Shown here in pieces: positions 34,781 through 44,060 of a DNA stretch of 64,000 nucleotides. The notes beneath the pieces were generated by a model. That model saw nothing but the letters and a program-made list of their open reading frames with translations. It was not told the origin of the DNA and ran no database searches. Source of the DNA: M3007 sp040383605 (GTDB taxonomy: Bacteria > Bacteroidota > Bacteroidia > Chitinophagales > Saprospiraceae); contig JBEIDF010000003.1 in the NCBI GenBank assembly GCA_040383605.1, positions 3,804 through 67,803 on the forward strand. The letters are read 5' to 3'. Both the position numbers and the translations under genes were made by a program. The stretch's first letter is position 1, and every line of letters starts with the position of its first letter.

Positions 34781-34812
34781 CAATGTTAGGCTATTTGTTA
34801 GGAAAAAAGCAA
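34781..34812 (-). promoter_or_regulatory. Candidate clpC promoter
   Basis: On the minus strand TTG (34810-34812), a 21-base spacer and TAACATTG (34781-34788) fit the Bacteroidota promoter pattern with one mismatch in the -7 box. It is about 58 bases upstream of the clpC ATG. The rest of the 417-bp spacer 34724-35140 is A/T-rich, with no ORF worth calling, and also holds the candidate promoter of the STAS gene. Confidence 0.45.
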
Positions 34813-35060
34813 GCCTTGTTTGTGAATATTACAGAACATTTAACAAAAAATGCGGTGAGCAGGTTCCAAAATCGGGTAAATGTTTTCCACTTAATCAGAG
34901 AACAAACCCGAAGCGCGGACGCTGGAAGCGCATACCTTCGCGTCGGTGCTTCTCTCCCTTTAAAAATGATGCCGAATTTCATTTCTCTGCCTGTTTGTCA
35001 GCCCTTTGCCCCTCGGAAAAAAGCGCGAATATTAAATTAGTAAAATGCCCGTCTTATCCT

Positions 35061-35068
35061 TACTTTTG
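35061..35068 (+). promoter_or_regulatory. Candidate -7 box for the STAS/Mla cluster
   Basis: TACTTTTG matches TAnnTTTG exactly, about 73 bases before the STAS gene start. No clear -33 TTG lies 19-21 bases upstream, so the call rests on one box. Confidence 0.4.
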
Positions 35069-35140
35069 CCCTCCAAACTCGTCTTGATAACACGGCACGC
35101 TCTCAACAATAAAGGATAACTTTCTGAAATTTAATGCTTT

Positions 35141-35515
35141 ATGAAATACCGCATTGATAAAACCGAGGTGTACGCCACCTTATCCCTGGAAGAAGAAAAT
35201 CTCAATTCCGTCATCGCGCCGGGTCTTAAAAGCGAATTTATTTTCTTAAACCAAGAAGGGATCCCCAATCTGATCCTGGATATGAGCGGCGTAAAATTTG
35301 TAGACTCCAGCGGTTTAAGCGCCATTTTGACAGCCCACCGCCTGTGGAAAGACCATGGCTGCTTTGTGTTGGCAGGCCCGTTGAACCCGTTGGTGACCAA
35401 ATTAATCGAAATCAGCCGACTGGATTCGATTCTCATTATTACGCCGACGGTGAGCGAAGCTGTGGACTACGTGATCATGGACGCTATGGAGCGGGAATTA
35501 AAAAATGGCGAATAA
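35141..35515 (+). CDS. STAS-domain protein (anti-sigma factor antagonist-like)
   Basis: 124 residues forming a single STAS domain. The core strand-loop ILDMSGVKFVDSSGLSAILTAH (46-66) carries the DSSG motif, with Ser56-Ser57, where SpoIIAA-type antagonists are phosphorylated. The second signature LAGPLNPLVTKLIEISRLDSIL follows. SpoIIAA relatives bind anti-sigma kinases; other STAS proteins are regulatory subunits of ABC transporters such as MlaB of the MlaFEDB lipid transporter. Because the next three genes are mlaE, mlaF and mlaD homologues in the same direction, 104 bases downstream, an MlaB-like role is a serious alternative. No anti-sigma kinase or phosphatase gene is nearby. Confidence 0.85.
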   Translation: MKYRIDKTEVYATLSLEEENLNSVIAPGLKSEFIFLNQEGIPNLILDMSGVKFVDSSGLSAILTAHRLWKDHGCFVLAGPLNPLVTKLIEISRLDSILIITPTVSEAVDYVIMDAMERELKNGE

Positions 35516-35619
35516 ATGAATGCGCCACGCGTCGGATACATGATTATTTTCACGGCACGCCCTGACGCGCGTCAGTTTACCGTTCGCGCCAACAGGCGCA
35601 TCTTTACCCAAAGAAAACT

Positions 35620-36396
35620 TTGCTTATGAATATTTCTCCCGCTGCCCGCGCCTTCTTGCATGAAGCCGGCGATATCTTCCGATTCACGGTGCGCTTTTTT
35701 CGCGAGGTTTTTCGTCCGCGGTATGAAGTACAAGCGTTTATCCATCAATGTTATATTATTGGAAATAAGTCGCTGCCGTTGGTCGGGCTGACCGGGTTTA
35801 TTATGGGCTTGGTGCTGACGATGCAATTGCGGCCCAATATGGTTCGGTACGGCGCCGAGTCCCAGTTGCCCGCCATGATTGGAATTGCGGTGGTGCGGGA
35901 AGTCGGCCCGGTGATTACCGCGCTGATTTTTGCGGGCAAAATTGGCTCTAGTATCGGCGCGGAATTAGGCTCCATGAAAGTCACGGAACAAATTGACGCC
36001 ATGGAGGTATCCGGCACCAATCCGTTTAAGTACCTCGTCGTCACCCGCACCCTCGCCGCAACTCTCATGCTGCCAATATTGGTAATCCTGTCTGATTCCG
36101 TCTCGCTTTTCGGATCCTACCTTGGCATAAACATCTACACCCATAATAGTTTTCAACTGTACATCACCCAGGTGATGGATAGTTTGGCTTTTTACGATGT
36201 GTTCCCGGCTTTTATCAAAACGTTTTTCTTTGGTTTTGCCGTCGGAATTGTCGGATGCTACAAAGGATACCATGCAGAGAAAGGTACCGAGGGCGTTGGG
36301 CGCGCAGCAAACTCCGCCGTGGTGGTGGCCTCGCTGCTGGTGTTCATCCTCGACCTGCTGGTCGTGCAGATCACTGATATATTAAACTATAACTAA
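35620..36396 (+). CDS. mlaE: MlaE-type ABC transporter permease
   Basis: 258 residues, about five to six transmembrane segments. The MlaE/YrbE family pattern is visible: GFIMGLVLTMQLRPNM, IGIAVVREVGPVITALIFAGKIGSSIGAELGSMKVTEQIDAMEVSG (the conserved central loop, about 88-133) and FFFGFAVGIVGCYKGY with EGVGRAANSAVV at the C-terminus. MlaE is the inner-membrane permease that, with MlaF and MlaD, moves phospholipids between membranes to keep outer-membrane asymmetry. An ATG two codons in (MNISPAARAF) is an equally likely start. mlaF follows after 21 bases. Confidence 0.93.
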   Translation: MLMNISPAARAFLHEAGDIFRFTVRFFREVFRPRYEVQAFIHQCYIIGNKSLPLVGLTGFIMGLVLTMQLRPNMVRYGAESQLPAMIGIAVVREVGPVITALIFAGKIGSSIGAELGSMKVTEQIDAMEVSGTNPFKYLVVTRTLAATLMLPILVILSDSVSLFGSYLGINIYTHNSFQLYITQVMDSLAFYDVFPAFIKTFFFGFAVGIVGCYKGYHAEKGTEGVGRAANSAVVVASLLVFILDLLVVQITDILNYN

Positions 36397-36417
36397 GAAA
36401 CCTTTCACGCAGTCGCC

Positions 36418-37197
36418 ATGAACGGTACGAAATCCATGCACCGACCCGGAGCGGAAGAAGGGGGCCATCAAGGCCCGGTCGTGCGGATCGAAAACCTGCA
36501 CAAATCGTTCGGCAACAACCAGGTATTGGTAGATTTCAACCTGGAAGTCGCAAAGGGCGAAAATTTAGTGGTGCTCGGGCGCTCAGGTTCCGGAAAATCC
36601 GTCCTCATTAAATGCATCATCGGATTGCTCGAACCGGATCAGGGCTTGGTCGAGGTTTTAGGCCAAGACGTAACGGCGCTTGATCACGAGGAACTTGACC
36701 AACTCCGGGTGCGGATTGGATTTCTGTTTCAAAGCAATGCGCTGTACGACTCGATGACGGTCCGCGAAAATTTGGAGTTCCCACTCCGCCGCAGGTGGTT
36801 CAAACTTGAGCAGGAGGAAGTAAACGCCATGGTACATGAAGCGCTCGACAGCGTCGGACTGGCCAGAACGGTGGACATGATGCCGGCGGAATTGTCGGGC
36901 GGTATGCGCAAACGCATCGCGCTGGCTCGAACGCTGATTCTCAAACCGGAGATTATTCTATACGACGAACCAACCACCGGGCTCGATCCGATCACAAGCC
37001 GGGAGATTATTGACCTGATGAACGAAATCCATGTAAAACTCGGCACCGCCTCTATGATCATCACCCACGACCTCAAGTGCATGGAGCTGACAGCCGACCG
37101 GGTAATTGTGCTGGTGGATGGCAGATGCTATGCAACGGGTACTTACCAGGATATTTATCAATCTAAGGATCCGAAGGTTAAAAAATTTTTTGACTAA
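36418..37197 (+). CDS. mlaF: MlaF-type ABC transporter ATP-binding protein
   Basis: 259 residues. Walker A is GRSGSGKS (54-61), the Q-loop region is FLFQSNALYDSMTVRENLEF, the ABC signature is LSGGMRKRIALAR and Walker B is IILYDEPTTGLDP followed by the switch His in IITHDLKC. The FQSNALYDSMTVREN stretch is typical of the Mla/Mkl ATPases. It energises the MlaE permease encoded just upstream. An internal ATG at codon 7 (MHRPGAEEGG) could be the true start. The mlaD gene begins three bases after its stop codon, so the genes form one operon. Confidence 0.94.
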   Translation: MNGTKSMHRPGAEEGGHQGPVVRIENLHKSFGNNQVLVDFNLEVAKGENLVVLGRSGSGKSVLIKCIIGLLEPDQGLVEVLGQDVTALDHEELDQLRVRIGFLFQSNALYDSMTVRENLEFPLRRRWFKLEQEEVNAMVHEALDSVGLARTVDMMPAELSGGMRKRIALARTLILKPEIILYDEPTTGLDPITSREIIDLMNEIHVKLGTASMIITHDLKCMELTADRVIVLVDGRCYATGTYQDIYQSKDPKVKKFFD

Positions 37198-37200
37198 GCC

Positions 37201-38190
37201 ATGAGTAAACACACCATAGATAACGTCAGGTTGGGCCTCTTCGTGCTGGCCGGAACCGTCCTGCTGATTTTGGGGCTATACGTGATCGGGAAAGACTATG
37301 CGTTGTTTGAAACAACTTTCCCCATCAAAGCACGCTTTGAAAATGTGGGCGGACTGGTTGCCGGACACAATGTTCGCTTCGCCGGCATCACGGTTGGCAC
37401 GGTCAAAAGCGTGGAAATCCTGAACGATACAACGATTGAAGTCGTGATGCATATAAAAGAGGAAATGCGCCAAGTGATTCGGAAAAACTCGATCGCCTCG
37501 CTCGGTACAGACGGCATCGTGGGGAACAAAATCATTATCCTGGAACCGGTCAAGGAGCCGGCGCCTTTTATCGAGGCTGGCGATATCATGCGCTCAAAGG
37601 AGGAAATCAAGATGTCGGAAATCATGGAGACGCTGCGGCGCACCAATGAAAATGTGGCGCTAATCTCTGAGTCGCTGGTTCAAACCGTGCAACGCATCAA
37701 TTCCAGCGCGCAATTGGCCGTTTTACTCGACGACACCTCCCTGTCCGATAACCTCCGCGCCGCGCTCATCAACCTCCGCACCGCCACCCGCGAGGCCTCC
37801 ACGATGATGCAGGATTTACACCACACGCTCGGAGGCATCGAACGCGGCGAAGGCACCGTCGGCGTCCTGTTGAAAGACACCTCCCTGGCGCACCAACTCG
37901 ATCAGGCCGTCCGACAAATCCAAACCGCCGCAAGCGAAGCCGATCAACTCGCCAATGATCTGAGCCGCCTCAGCAACCGGGTGGAAAACGATTTTCAGCA
38001 GGGCAGCGGCCCCGTCCAATCCCTCCTTCGAGATAGCGCCATGACCGCCGAAATCCAGTCCACCCTCCGAAACGTGGAAAAAGGAACCGCCGCTTTTCAC
38101 GAAAATATGGAGGCGCTGAAGCACAACTTCCTTTTAAGGCGATATTTCAAAAAACAGGCGAAACAAAAGAATCCAACGCAACAGAATTAA
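37201..38190 (+). CDS. mlaD: MlaD/MCE family lipid-transport protein
   Basis: 329 residues. One transmembrane helix (about 11-28; LGLFVLAGTVLLILGLYVIG) anchors the protein, then one MCE domain (about 38-115; FPIKARFENVGGLVAGHNVRFAGITVGTVKSVEI, SLGTDGIVGNKIIIL). The remaining 200 residues are helical with repeated phase (NLRTATREASTMMQDLHHTLGG, LDQAVRQIQTAASEADQLAND) and suit a periplasmic needle or barrel. MlaD forms a hexameric ring that carries lipids from the MlaFE complex. The C-terminus is basic (RRYFKKQAKQKNPTQQN). It completes the mlaEFD operon. Confidence 0.92.
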   Translation: MSKHTIDNVRLGLFVLAGTVLLILGLYVIGKDYALFETTFPIKARFENVGGLVAGHNVRFAGITVGTVKSVEILNDTTIEVVMHIKEEMRQVIRKNSIASLGTDGIVGNKIIILEPVKEPAPFIEAGDIMRSKEEIKMSEIMETLRRTNENVALISESLVQTVQRINSSAQLAVLLDDTSLSDNLRAALINLRTATREASTMMQDLHHTLGGIERGEGTVGVLLKDTSLAHQLDQAVRQIQTAASEADQLANDLSRLSNRVENDFQQGSGPVQSLLRDSAMTAEIQSTLRNVEKGTAAFHENMEALKHNFLLRRYFKKQAKQKNPTQQN

Positions 38191-38293
38191 TCGCCGGGGA
38201 GATGCCAAATTTACCCTACCTTCGCACCTCGAGAGCATGCCTATGATTTTCTAGCCGAGTTAAAATCCCGGATCTATTCTTATTGCACACGAT

Positions 38294-38992
38294 ATGACAG
38301 AAGTTGAAAAGCGCCTCAGCGCATGCCTGTTCGACCTCGATGGCGTGATCGTGGACACTTTTGGTTATCATTTTCAGGCCTGGCAGCGCATGTCCCGGCA
38401 ACTCGGTTTCGAACTTACCCGCGAAATGCACGACGACCTGGCGGGGCTCAGCCGTATGGCCTGCCTGGAAAAAATTCTCGAACGAGGTAACATCTATATA
38501 TCTGACGCAGAAAAACTGTACTGGGCTGATATCAAAAACCGCTGGTACCAGGAACTGATCGCAGAGATGCGCCCGGAAGAAACACTGCCGGGCGTCCGGG
38601 AATTTCTTCGAACTTTGCGACAGGAAAATATCCGCACAGCGATCATTTCTTCTTCGCAAAATGCAACTACCGTGTTGCGCTCCACACAAATCGAGTCTTA
38701 TTTCGACAAAGTAATAGACGGCAAACTGATCAAAAAAGCAAAGCCGCACCCGGAACGATACTTGCTCGCCGCCGAAACCCTTCGATTAACGCCGGCCGAT
38801 TGCCTCGTTTTTGAAGATACGCTTTCCGGTATTTTTGCAGCCAAAGCTGGCGGCTTCAAAGTCGTCGGCGTCGGCGCCAATCCCGCGCTGGCCGCCGCCG
38901 ATCACGTGCTCCCGGGCTTCGAACATCTCCATTTTTCTGAACTGGCTGCCTGGTTCGCGCGCCACGCGGCGCGACAGGTATCCGCTTCCTGA
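38294..38992 (+). CDS. pgmB: HAD-family beta-phosphoglucomutase
   Basis: 232 residues. HAD motif I is LFDLDGVIVDT, with nucleophile Asp14 and acid/base Asp16, followed by the cap-domain pattern HFQAWQRMSRQLGFEL and LAGLSRMACLEKIL typical of beta-PGM (interconverts beta-glucose 1- and 6-phosphate). Motif II is IISSSQ, motif III lysine is in KKAKPHPERYL and motif IV is VFEDTLSGIFAAKAGGFKVVGVG. The GH13 alpha-amylase-type lipoprotein gene two genes downstream fits a maltose or trehalose phosphorylase-type route, though no phosphorylase is present in the window. Confidence 0.92.
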   Translation: MTEVEKRLSACLFDLDGVIVDTFGYHFQAWQRMSRQLGFELTREMHDDLAGLSRMACLEKILERGNIYISDAEKLYWADIKNRWYQELIAEMRPEETLPGVREFLRTLRQENIRTAIISSSQNATTVLRSTQIESYFDKVIDGKLIKKAKPHPERYLLAAETLRLTPADCLVFEDTLSGIFAAKAGGFKVVGVGANPALAAADHVLPGFEHLHFSELAAWFARHAARQVSAS

Positions 38993-39001
38993 TTTTATTT
39001 T

Positions 39002-39538
39002 ATGACCTTATCACGCTTTATCCTCCTGGCGGCTGTCGCCTTATCCGCAATCGCTTCCTGCAAATCGCCCAAATCAAACGAAAGTACCGCCGCCGCGCCC
39101 ACCACCGCACACAGCGATGCGCCGCCAACCGCAGGAACCGGCAAGACGCCGCCTTTGGTGAATGTACCCGTGGATGAAATCAAACCACCCTCCGCAAGCC
39201 GGGTCGCTTTCCTGACCACCGGCTGGTGGAATTTCAATATGGCCCTGCATCCCGGCGACTCGCTGATCCATCTCAATTACCAGCACAAATGGTTGAAATT
39301 TAAAGAAAATCAGGTTTTTGACGTGCTGATCAAAGGCCAGGTCGTGGACACCGGCCGCTGGAATTTTGACGACCAAAGCAATGTCATTTACCTCTCCTGC
39401 AAAGACCCCTACATCAACAATACCTGGACGGTCATGGAAAAAGGATTCGTAATGATCTGGATCGGCAATACCGCGATTAATACCACGGGTACGCAAATCC
39501 GGGTTGCCAATCTGCGAACGCCGCCGCCTGCAAACTAG
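39002..39538 (+). CDS. Hypothetical lipoprotein
   Basis: 178 residues. The N-terminus is a lipoprotein signal (MTLSRFILLAAVALSAIASC, lipobox AIASC, Cys20), followed by a Ser/Thr/Ala/Pro-rich linker (21-60). The globular part (about 65-172) begins FLTTGWWNFNMALHPGDSLIHL and alternates beta-strands (QVFDVLIKGQVVDTGRWNFD, VIYLSCKDPYINNTWTVMEKG), suggesting a small beta-barrel of lipocalin-like or outer-membrane-lipoprotein type. I do not recognise the family. It starts ten bases after pgmB and precedes the GH13 lipoprotein, so it may be cotranscribed with both. Confidence 0.7.
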   Translation: MTLSRFILLAAVALSAIASCKSPKSNESTAAAPTTAHSDAPPTAGTGKTPPLVNVPVDEIKPPSASRVAFLTTGWWNFNMALHPGDSLIHLNYQHKWLKFKENQVFDVLIKGQVVDTGRWNFDDQSNVIYLSCKDPYINNTWTVMEKGFVMIWIGNTAINTTGTQIRVANLRTPPPAN

Positions 39539-39628
39539 GGTCGTACAGAAAATTTTCTTTAAGAATGAAATATGGCGCATTTTTTGCCAACTGCAGAATA
39601 TCCTCGCCATGCGCTAAGTAATCAATAT

Positions 39629-41041
39629 ATGGAACTACGCTGCTTGTTAACTCCCGGCATCTGCCTGCCGCTTTTTTTCAGTTTTATGATGGCCTGTACA
39701 ACGCCCGGCGACAAAGCCCCCGCCGCAAAAAGCCTGCTGAAAGAACCGCCGCCAACGCCGGACTGGGCAACTAACGGCGTGCTCTACGAATGTAATGTCC
39801 GGCAATTCTCAGAGGCAGGCAATCTACGCGCCGTAACCGACGCACTGCCAAGGATTAAGGATCTCGGCGTAGATATTCTTTGGCTGATGCCTATCCATCC
39901 CATCGGCGTGAAAAACCGAAAAGGCACGCTCGGAAGCCCCTACTCCGTTCGTGACTACTACGCAATCAACCCCGATTACGGGAACCTCGAGGACATGAAA
40001 AACCTGGTGTCAACCGCACATACGCTGGGATTAAAAGTCATTATGGACTGGGTGCCCAACCACACAGCCTGGGACGCGGTGTGGATGAAAAAACACCCGG
40101 AATATTATACGCGCTACAAAGGTGCGTTCACAGTTCCCCTGAACGAACGCGGCGAACCGATTGCCGATTGGAGCGATATAGTTGATTTGGACTACAATAA
40201 CCCCGCGCTGCGCAAGGCGATGATCGAGGCCATGCAATACTGGATCAACACCTGCGATATTGACGGCTATCGGGTGGATATGTCGGGCCTAGTCCCCAAC
40301 GATTTCTGGCTGGAACTCCGCCCGGCACTGGACAGCATCAAACCGGTATTCCTGCTGTCGGAATGGCAAGACGAACCCAATCATTTCCTCAGCGCCTTTC
40401 AGGCAAATTACGGTTGGAAATGGAAGGACGTCACCAAAAATATCTGGGCAGGAAAAAGCAGCGCGTCCGCATTGGATACGCTGCTGGCAGAATTGGATAG
40501 TTTTTACCCGACAGGATACTATCAGTTGTATTTCACGCAAAACCACGACGAAAATACCTGGGCCGGCACAGATGCCGATTTGTACGGCATGTCCGCCGAC
40601 GCCTTCGCCGTGCTGGCCTTCACCTGGCAGGGCATCCCAATGATCTACAACGGACAAGAAGACCACCTCGTGCAACAATTGGGCTTCTTTAACCACACGC
40701 CGATCCGTTGGAAAAATTACGCGCGAACCAGTTTTTTCCAGACACTCTCCGCGCTCAGACACCGAAACCAAGCGCTCTGGAGCGGAAATGCCGGCGGTAA
40801 ATTGGAAAAAATCAGCACCGGAAAAGATGAACAGGTGTATGCTTTTATCCGGGAAAAGGCAGGCGAGCGGGTACTTGTCGTCTTGAATCTCAGCAACGAA
40901 CTTCAAAATTTTTCCCTGGAGGTGCCCGACAAACACCTCGGGCCCTACGCCGATGTATTCGGACAAAGCACCGTGCAGGTCGGCTCCACGATGCACCTGT
41001 CGCTGAAGCCCTGGGCCTATTTAATTCTATCTAATAAGTAA
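39629..41041 (+). CDS. GH13 alpha-amylase family lipoprotein
   Basis: About 470 residues from the ATG at 39629, which gives a lipoprotein signal with Cys23 (FSFMMACT); an ATG at 39572 only adds 19 unrelated residues. The four GH13 regions are clear: DWVPNHT (140-146), GYRVDMSG with nucleophile Asp217, LLSEWQDE with acid/base Glu245, and FTQNHDENTW with Asp307. A short C-terminal all-beta domain (about 385-470) ends it. The enzyme should be surface- or periplasm-anchored and act on alpha-glucans or oligosaccharides; linkage cannot be told. Together with the beta-phosphoglucomutase gene upstream it points to alpha-glucan use. Confidence 0.92.
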   Translation: MELRCLLTPGICLPLFFSFMMACTTPGDKAPAAKSLLKEPPPTPDWATNGVLYECNVRQFSEAGNLRAVTDALPRIKDLGVDILWLMPIHPIGVKNRKGTLGSPYSVRDYYAINPDYGNLEDMKNLVSTAHTLGLKVIMDWVPNHTAWDAVWMKKHPEYYTRYKGAFTVPLNERGEPIADWSDIVDLDYNNPALRKAMIEAMQYWINTCDIDGYRVDMSGLVPNDFWLELRPALDSIKPVFLLSEWQDEPNHFLSAFQANYGWKWKDVTKNIWAGKSSASALDTLLAELDSFYPTGYYQLYFTQNHDENTWAGTDADLYGMSADAFAVLAFTWQGIPMIYNGQEDHLVQQLGFFNHTPIRWKNYARTSFFQTLSALRHRNQALWSGNAGGKLEKISTGKDEQVYAFIREKAGERVLVVLNLSNELQNFSLEVPDKHLGPYADVFGQSTVQVGSTMHLSLKPWAYLILSNK

Positions 41042-41116
41042 CCGGCTCGCCATCTGCATATTATGCGCCTGCCCTACATACTGCCTGCAAAAATCTGTTT
41101 CTAATCTACTCTTGTC

Positions 41117-43078
41117 ATGTCTTCGAGCGCCGCTCCTACGCAAAACAACAGTCACCACCGCCTGACCATGGCGGGCTTAATGATAACCCTGGGCATTATT
41201 TACGGCGATATCGGTACCTCGCCGCTGTATGTCATGCGAGCAGTCGTGGGCGACGATCCGGTACGCGCAGAGACCATCCTGGGCGCAGTTTCACTGGTAT
41301 TTTGGACGCTTACTATCCAGACTACGCTAAAGTATGTGCTCTTGGTGTTGCAGGCGGATAATAATGGCGAGGGCGGGATTTTTTCACTCTACACACTGAT
41401 TCGCCACCGAGGCAAATGGCTGCTTTTCCCAGCCATGATCGGCGGCTGCTCCGTGCTGGCAGAAGGGATGATCACGCCCCCAATTTCGGTTTGTTCTGCG
41501 ATTGAGGGTTTGGAAATACGCTACCAAGGGATTCCGACGGTGCCCATCACGGTCGTGATTATCAGCCTGCTGTTTTTGTTTCAGCGCTTCGGAACGGCCG
41601 CAGTCGGCCGGTTTTTCGGGCCGGTGATGGTGACTTGGTTTTCGATGCTCGGACTGCTGGGAATTTCGCAAATCAGCGGCCAGCCCGAAATTCTGAAAGC
41701 GCTTAGCCCGCATTATGCCGTACAAATGTTGCTGACCAACAAAAATGCCTTGGTCATCATGGGCGCCGTTTTTTTGTGCACGACCGGAGCAGAAGCGCTG
41801 TACGCCGACCTGGGGCACTGCGGCAAACGGAATATCCGCATCAGCTGGATTTTTGTAAAAACCATGCTGGTGATAAACTACCTGGGACAGGCAGCCTGGT
41901 GTATGCAGTATGAAGGACAACCATTGCCTACCAATCCTTTTTATGGAGTGATGCCGGATTGGTTTCTGTTTTTCGGAATTGGAATTGCTACCATGGCGGC
42001 CATTATCGCCAGCCAGGCAATGATCTCCGGCTCGTTTACGCTAGTGAGCGAGGCGATCCGTCTGGACTTGCTGCCGAAACTCACCGTAAATTTCCCTTCC
42101 CACCTGAAAGGCCAACTGTATGTACCGGCAGTCAATACCTTCCTCTGGATCGGTTGTATCGCGGTGGTGATCATTTTTAAAGACAGCGCACACATGGAAG
42201 CCGCGTACGGTTTATCCGTGACGCTCACCATGCTCATGTCCACCCTGCTGCTGTCTAACTATTTGGTAATCCGGCGAAATCCGCCGGTGCTCATCTGGCT
42301 TTTCCTCATCTGGTACCTGCTATTCGAAGGCTCGTTCTTTATTGCCAATGTCATGAAGTTTACAGAAGGAGGCTATATCACCATCGTAATCGCCGCCCTG
42401 CTTTTTCTGCTCATGTACATGTGGGTGCGCGCCAAAGAAATCAAAAAACGCTTCCTGGAAAATGTACGCTTAAACGACTATCTCGACCAGTTGATCTCGC
42501 TGAGCAACGACGAAAATCTCCCAAAATACGCCACCAATCTGGTATTCCTGTCCAGTGCAAAGTCTGAAAAAAAAGTTGAAAAAACAATCTTGTATTCCAT
42601 CCTGCAAACCCAGCCCAAGCGGGCCGACGTGTACTGGTTTGTGCACATTCAAGTGACCGACGAGCCCTACACCATGGAATATAAAGTGAATATCCTGGCG
42701 CCCGACGACGTCTATAAAGTCACCTTCCTGCTCGGCTTCCGGGTGGAACAGCGTATGAACCTGTTTTTGAAAAAAGTGGTGGAGGATCTGATTGAGAGCG
42801 GCGAATTGCACATCGAAACCAAGTACCACATCAGCCGGGACGAATATCCTACGGGCGATTTTCGCTTTGTGATCATCCAGGAATTTTTGTCGCACGAAAA
42901 CGATTTGCCGGTTTTGGAACAGATCATCATGACAACCTACCTGGCGGTGAAAAGTGTCACCGCTTCGCCCAAAAACTGGTTCGGCCTGGACAGCGATTCC
43001 GTGGCGCTGGAGAAAGCGCCGCTGGTGCTGCGCAGGGTAAAAGATTGCCAACTGCGGCGCGTGCAGGAACGCATCTAA
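41117..43078 (+). CDS. kup: KUP/HAK/KT family potassium transporter
   Basis: 653 residues, typical for Kup. It begins with the family signature GLMITLGIIYGDIGTSPLYV (about 19-38), with YVLLVLQADNNGEGGIFSLY following. About twelve transmembrane segments occupy residues 18-440, and a soluble C-terminal domain of about 200 residues follows (from about 445). Kup proteins import potassium together with protons. A Kup gene is common in Bacteroidota. The GT9 glycosyltransferase gene starts ten bases after its stop. Confidence 0.94.
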   Translation: MSSSAAPTQNNSHHRLTMAGLMITLGIIYGDIGTSPLYVMRAVVGDDPVRAETILGAVSLVFWTLTIQTTLKYVLLVLQADNNGEGGIFSLYTLIRHRGKWLLFPAMIGGCSVLAEGMITPPISVCSAIEGLEIRYQGIPTVPITVVIISLLFLFQRFGTAAVGRFFGPVMVTWFSMLGLLGISQISGQPEILKALSPHYAVQMLLTNKNALVIMGAVFLCTTGAEALYADLGHCGKRNIRISWIFVKTMLVINYLGQAAWCMQYEGQPLPTNPFYGVMPDWFLFFGIGIATMAAIIASQAMISGSFTLVSEAIRLDLLPKLTVNFPSHLKGQLYVPAVNTFLWIGCIAVVIIFKDSAHMEAAYGLSVTLTMLMSTLLLSNYLVIRRNPPVLIWLFLIWYLLFEGSFFIANVMKFTEGGYITIVIAALLFLLMYMWVRAKEIKKRFLENVRLNDYLDQLISLSNDENLPKYATNLVFLSSAKSEKKVEKTILYSILQTQPKRADVYWFVHIQVTDEPYTMEYKVNILAPDDVYKVTFLLGFRVEQRMNLFLKKVVEDLIESGELHIETKYHISRDEYPTGDFRFVIIQEFLSHENDLPVLEQIIMTTYLAVKSVTASPKNWFGLDSDSVALEKAPLVLRRVKDCQLRRVQERI

Positions 43079-43088
43079 ACCACGCAAT

Positions 43089-44060
43089 ATGAAAATTCTG
43101 GTTTTGCGGTTTAGCTCGATCGGTGATATTGTCCTGTGCTCCCCGGTGCTGCGTTGCCTGCAACGACAATTGGGCGCCGAAGTGCATTTTTTGACCAAAA
43201 AACGCTTCGCCAGCGTGATTGAGCACAATCCGCATATCCAAAAATTATTCCTCTTTGAGCAGTCGGTCGGAGAGGTAATCCCGGCGCTCCGGCAGGAAAA
43301 ATACGACCTGGTGGTGGACTTGCACCGCAACCTGCGCAGTATGCAGGTAAAACTCGCGCTGATGCGCCCCTGGCGGAGTTTCAACAAACTAAACATCCAA
43401 AAATGGCTGCTGGTACGCACTGGCCTTAACCTACTGCCCGAAAAGCACATCGTCCACCGATACTTAGACACCGTACGCCACCTCGGCGTCCGGTACGACG
43501 GTGAAGGACTCGATTTTTTCATTCCACCGGAATCGGAACTCGACCCCGCCGTACTGCATCCCGCCCTGCGCAAAAATGCCTATACAGCCCTGGTAATCGG
43601 CGCCACGCACGCCACCAAGCGCTTGCCAACGGACAGACTGACGGAATTATGCCGACGTATCCACGGGCCGGTGGCGCTGCTCGGCGGCGACTCAGAGGCG
43701 GAAGCCGGTCGGGAAATCAGCGCCGCCGGAGATCATATACTAAATTTTTGCGGGAAACTGACGCTGCACCAATCGGCTTCCCTCCTGAAACAAGCAGCAC
43801 AGGTCATCACCCACGACACCGGACTGATGCACATTGCCGCAGCCTATCGCAAGCCCATCGTATCGGTTTGGGGGAGCACGACCCCGGCCTTTGGCATGGC
43901 GCCTTTTTATCCGGACGGCATGGCGCCCGCCCGGATTGTAGAGGCTGCCGGACTATCGTGTCGGCCCTGCTCCAAAATCGGCTTCGACGCCTGCCCCAAA
44001 GGTCATTTTCGCTGTATGCGCGATTTGGATTTGGCGCGCATCACCGCAGAAAACAGGTAA
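43089..44060 (+). CDS. Glycosyltransferase family 9 (heptosyltransferase-like)
   Basis: 323 residues. It starts with the GT9 hallmark ILVLRFSSIGDIVLCSPVLRCL (3-24) and KYDLVVDLHRNLRSM. The C-terminal nucleotide-sugar half has VIGATHATKRLP, ALLGGDSEAEAG, ITHDTGLMHIAAAYRKPIVSVWGSTTP and the closing CRPCSKIGFDACPKGHFRCM. Family 9 enzymes add heptose to lipopolysaccharide cores; in Bacteroidota the acceptor may be another outer-membrane glycolipid. The Cys-rich C-terminal segment (CRPC, CPKGHFRCM) is common in this group. Close spacing to kup suggests cotranscription. Confidence 0.9.
   Translation: MKILVLRFSSIGDIVLCSPVLRCLQRQLGAEVHFLTKKRFASVIEHNPHIQKLFLFEQSVGEVIPALRQEKYDLVVDLHRNLRSMQVKLALMRPWRSFNKLNIQKWLLVRTGLNLLPEKHIVHRYLDTVRHLGVRYDGEGLDFFIPPESELDPAVLHPALRKNAYTALVIGATHATKRLPTDRLTELCRRIHGPVALLGGDSEAEAGREISAAGDHILNFCGKLTLHQSASLLKQAAQVITHDTGLMHIAAAYRKPIVSVWGSTTPAFGMAPFYPDGMAPARIVEAAGLSCRPCSKIGFDACPKGHFRCMRDLDLARITAENR

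Noticed and set aside
42470..43573. 367-residue minus-strand ORF spanning the end of kup and the start of the GT9 gene
   Set aside because: Both plus-strand genes are certain; the antisense product is compositionally odd and without a family.
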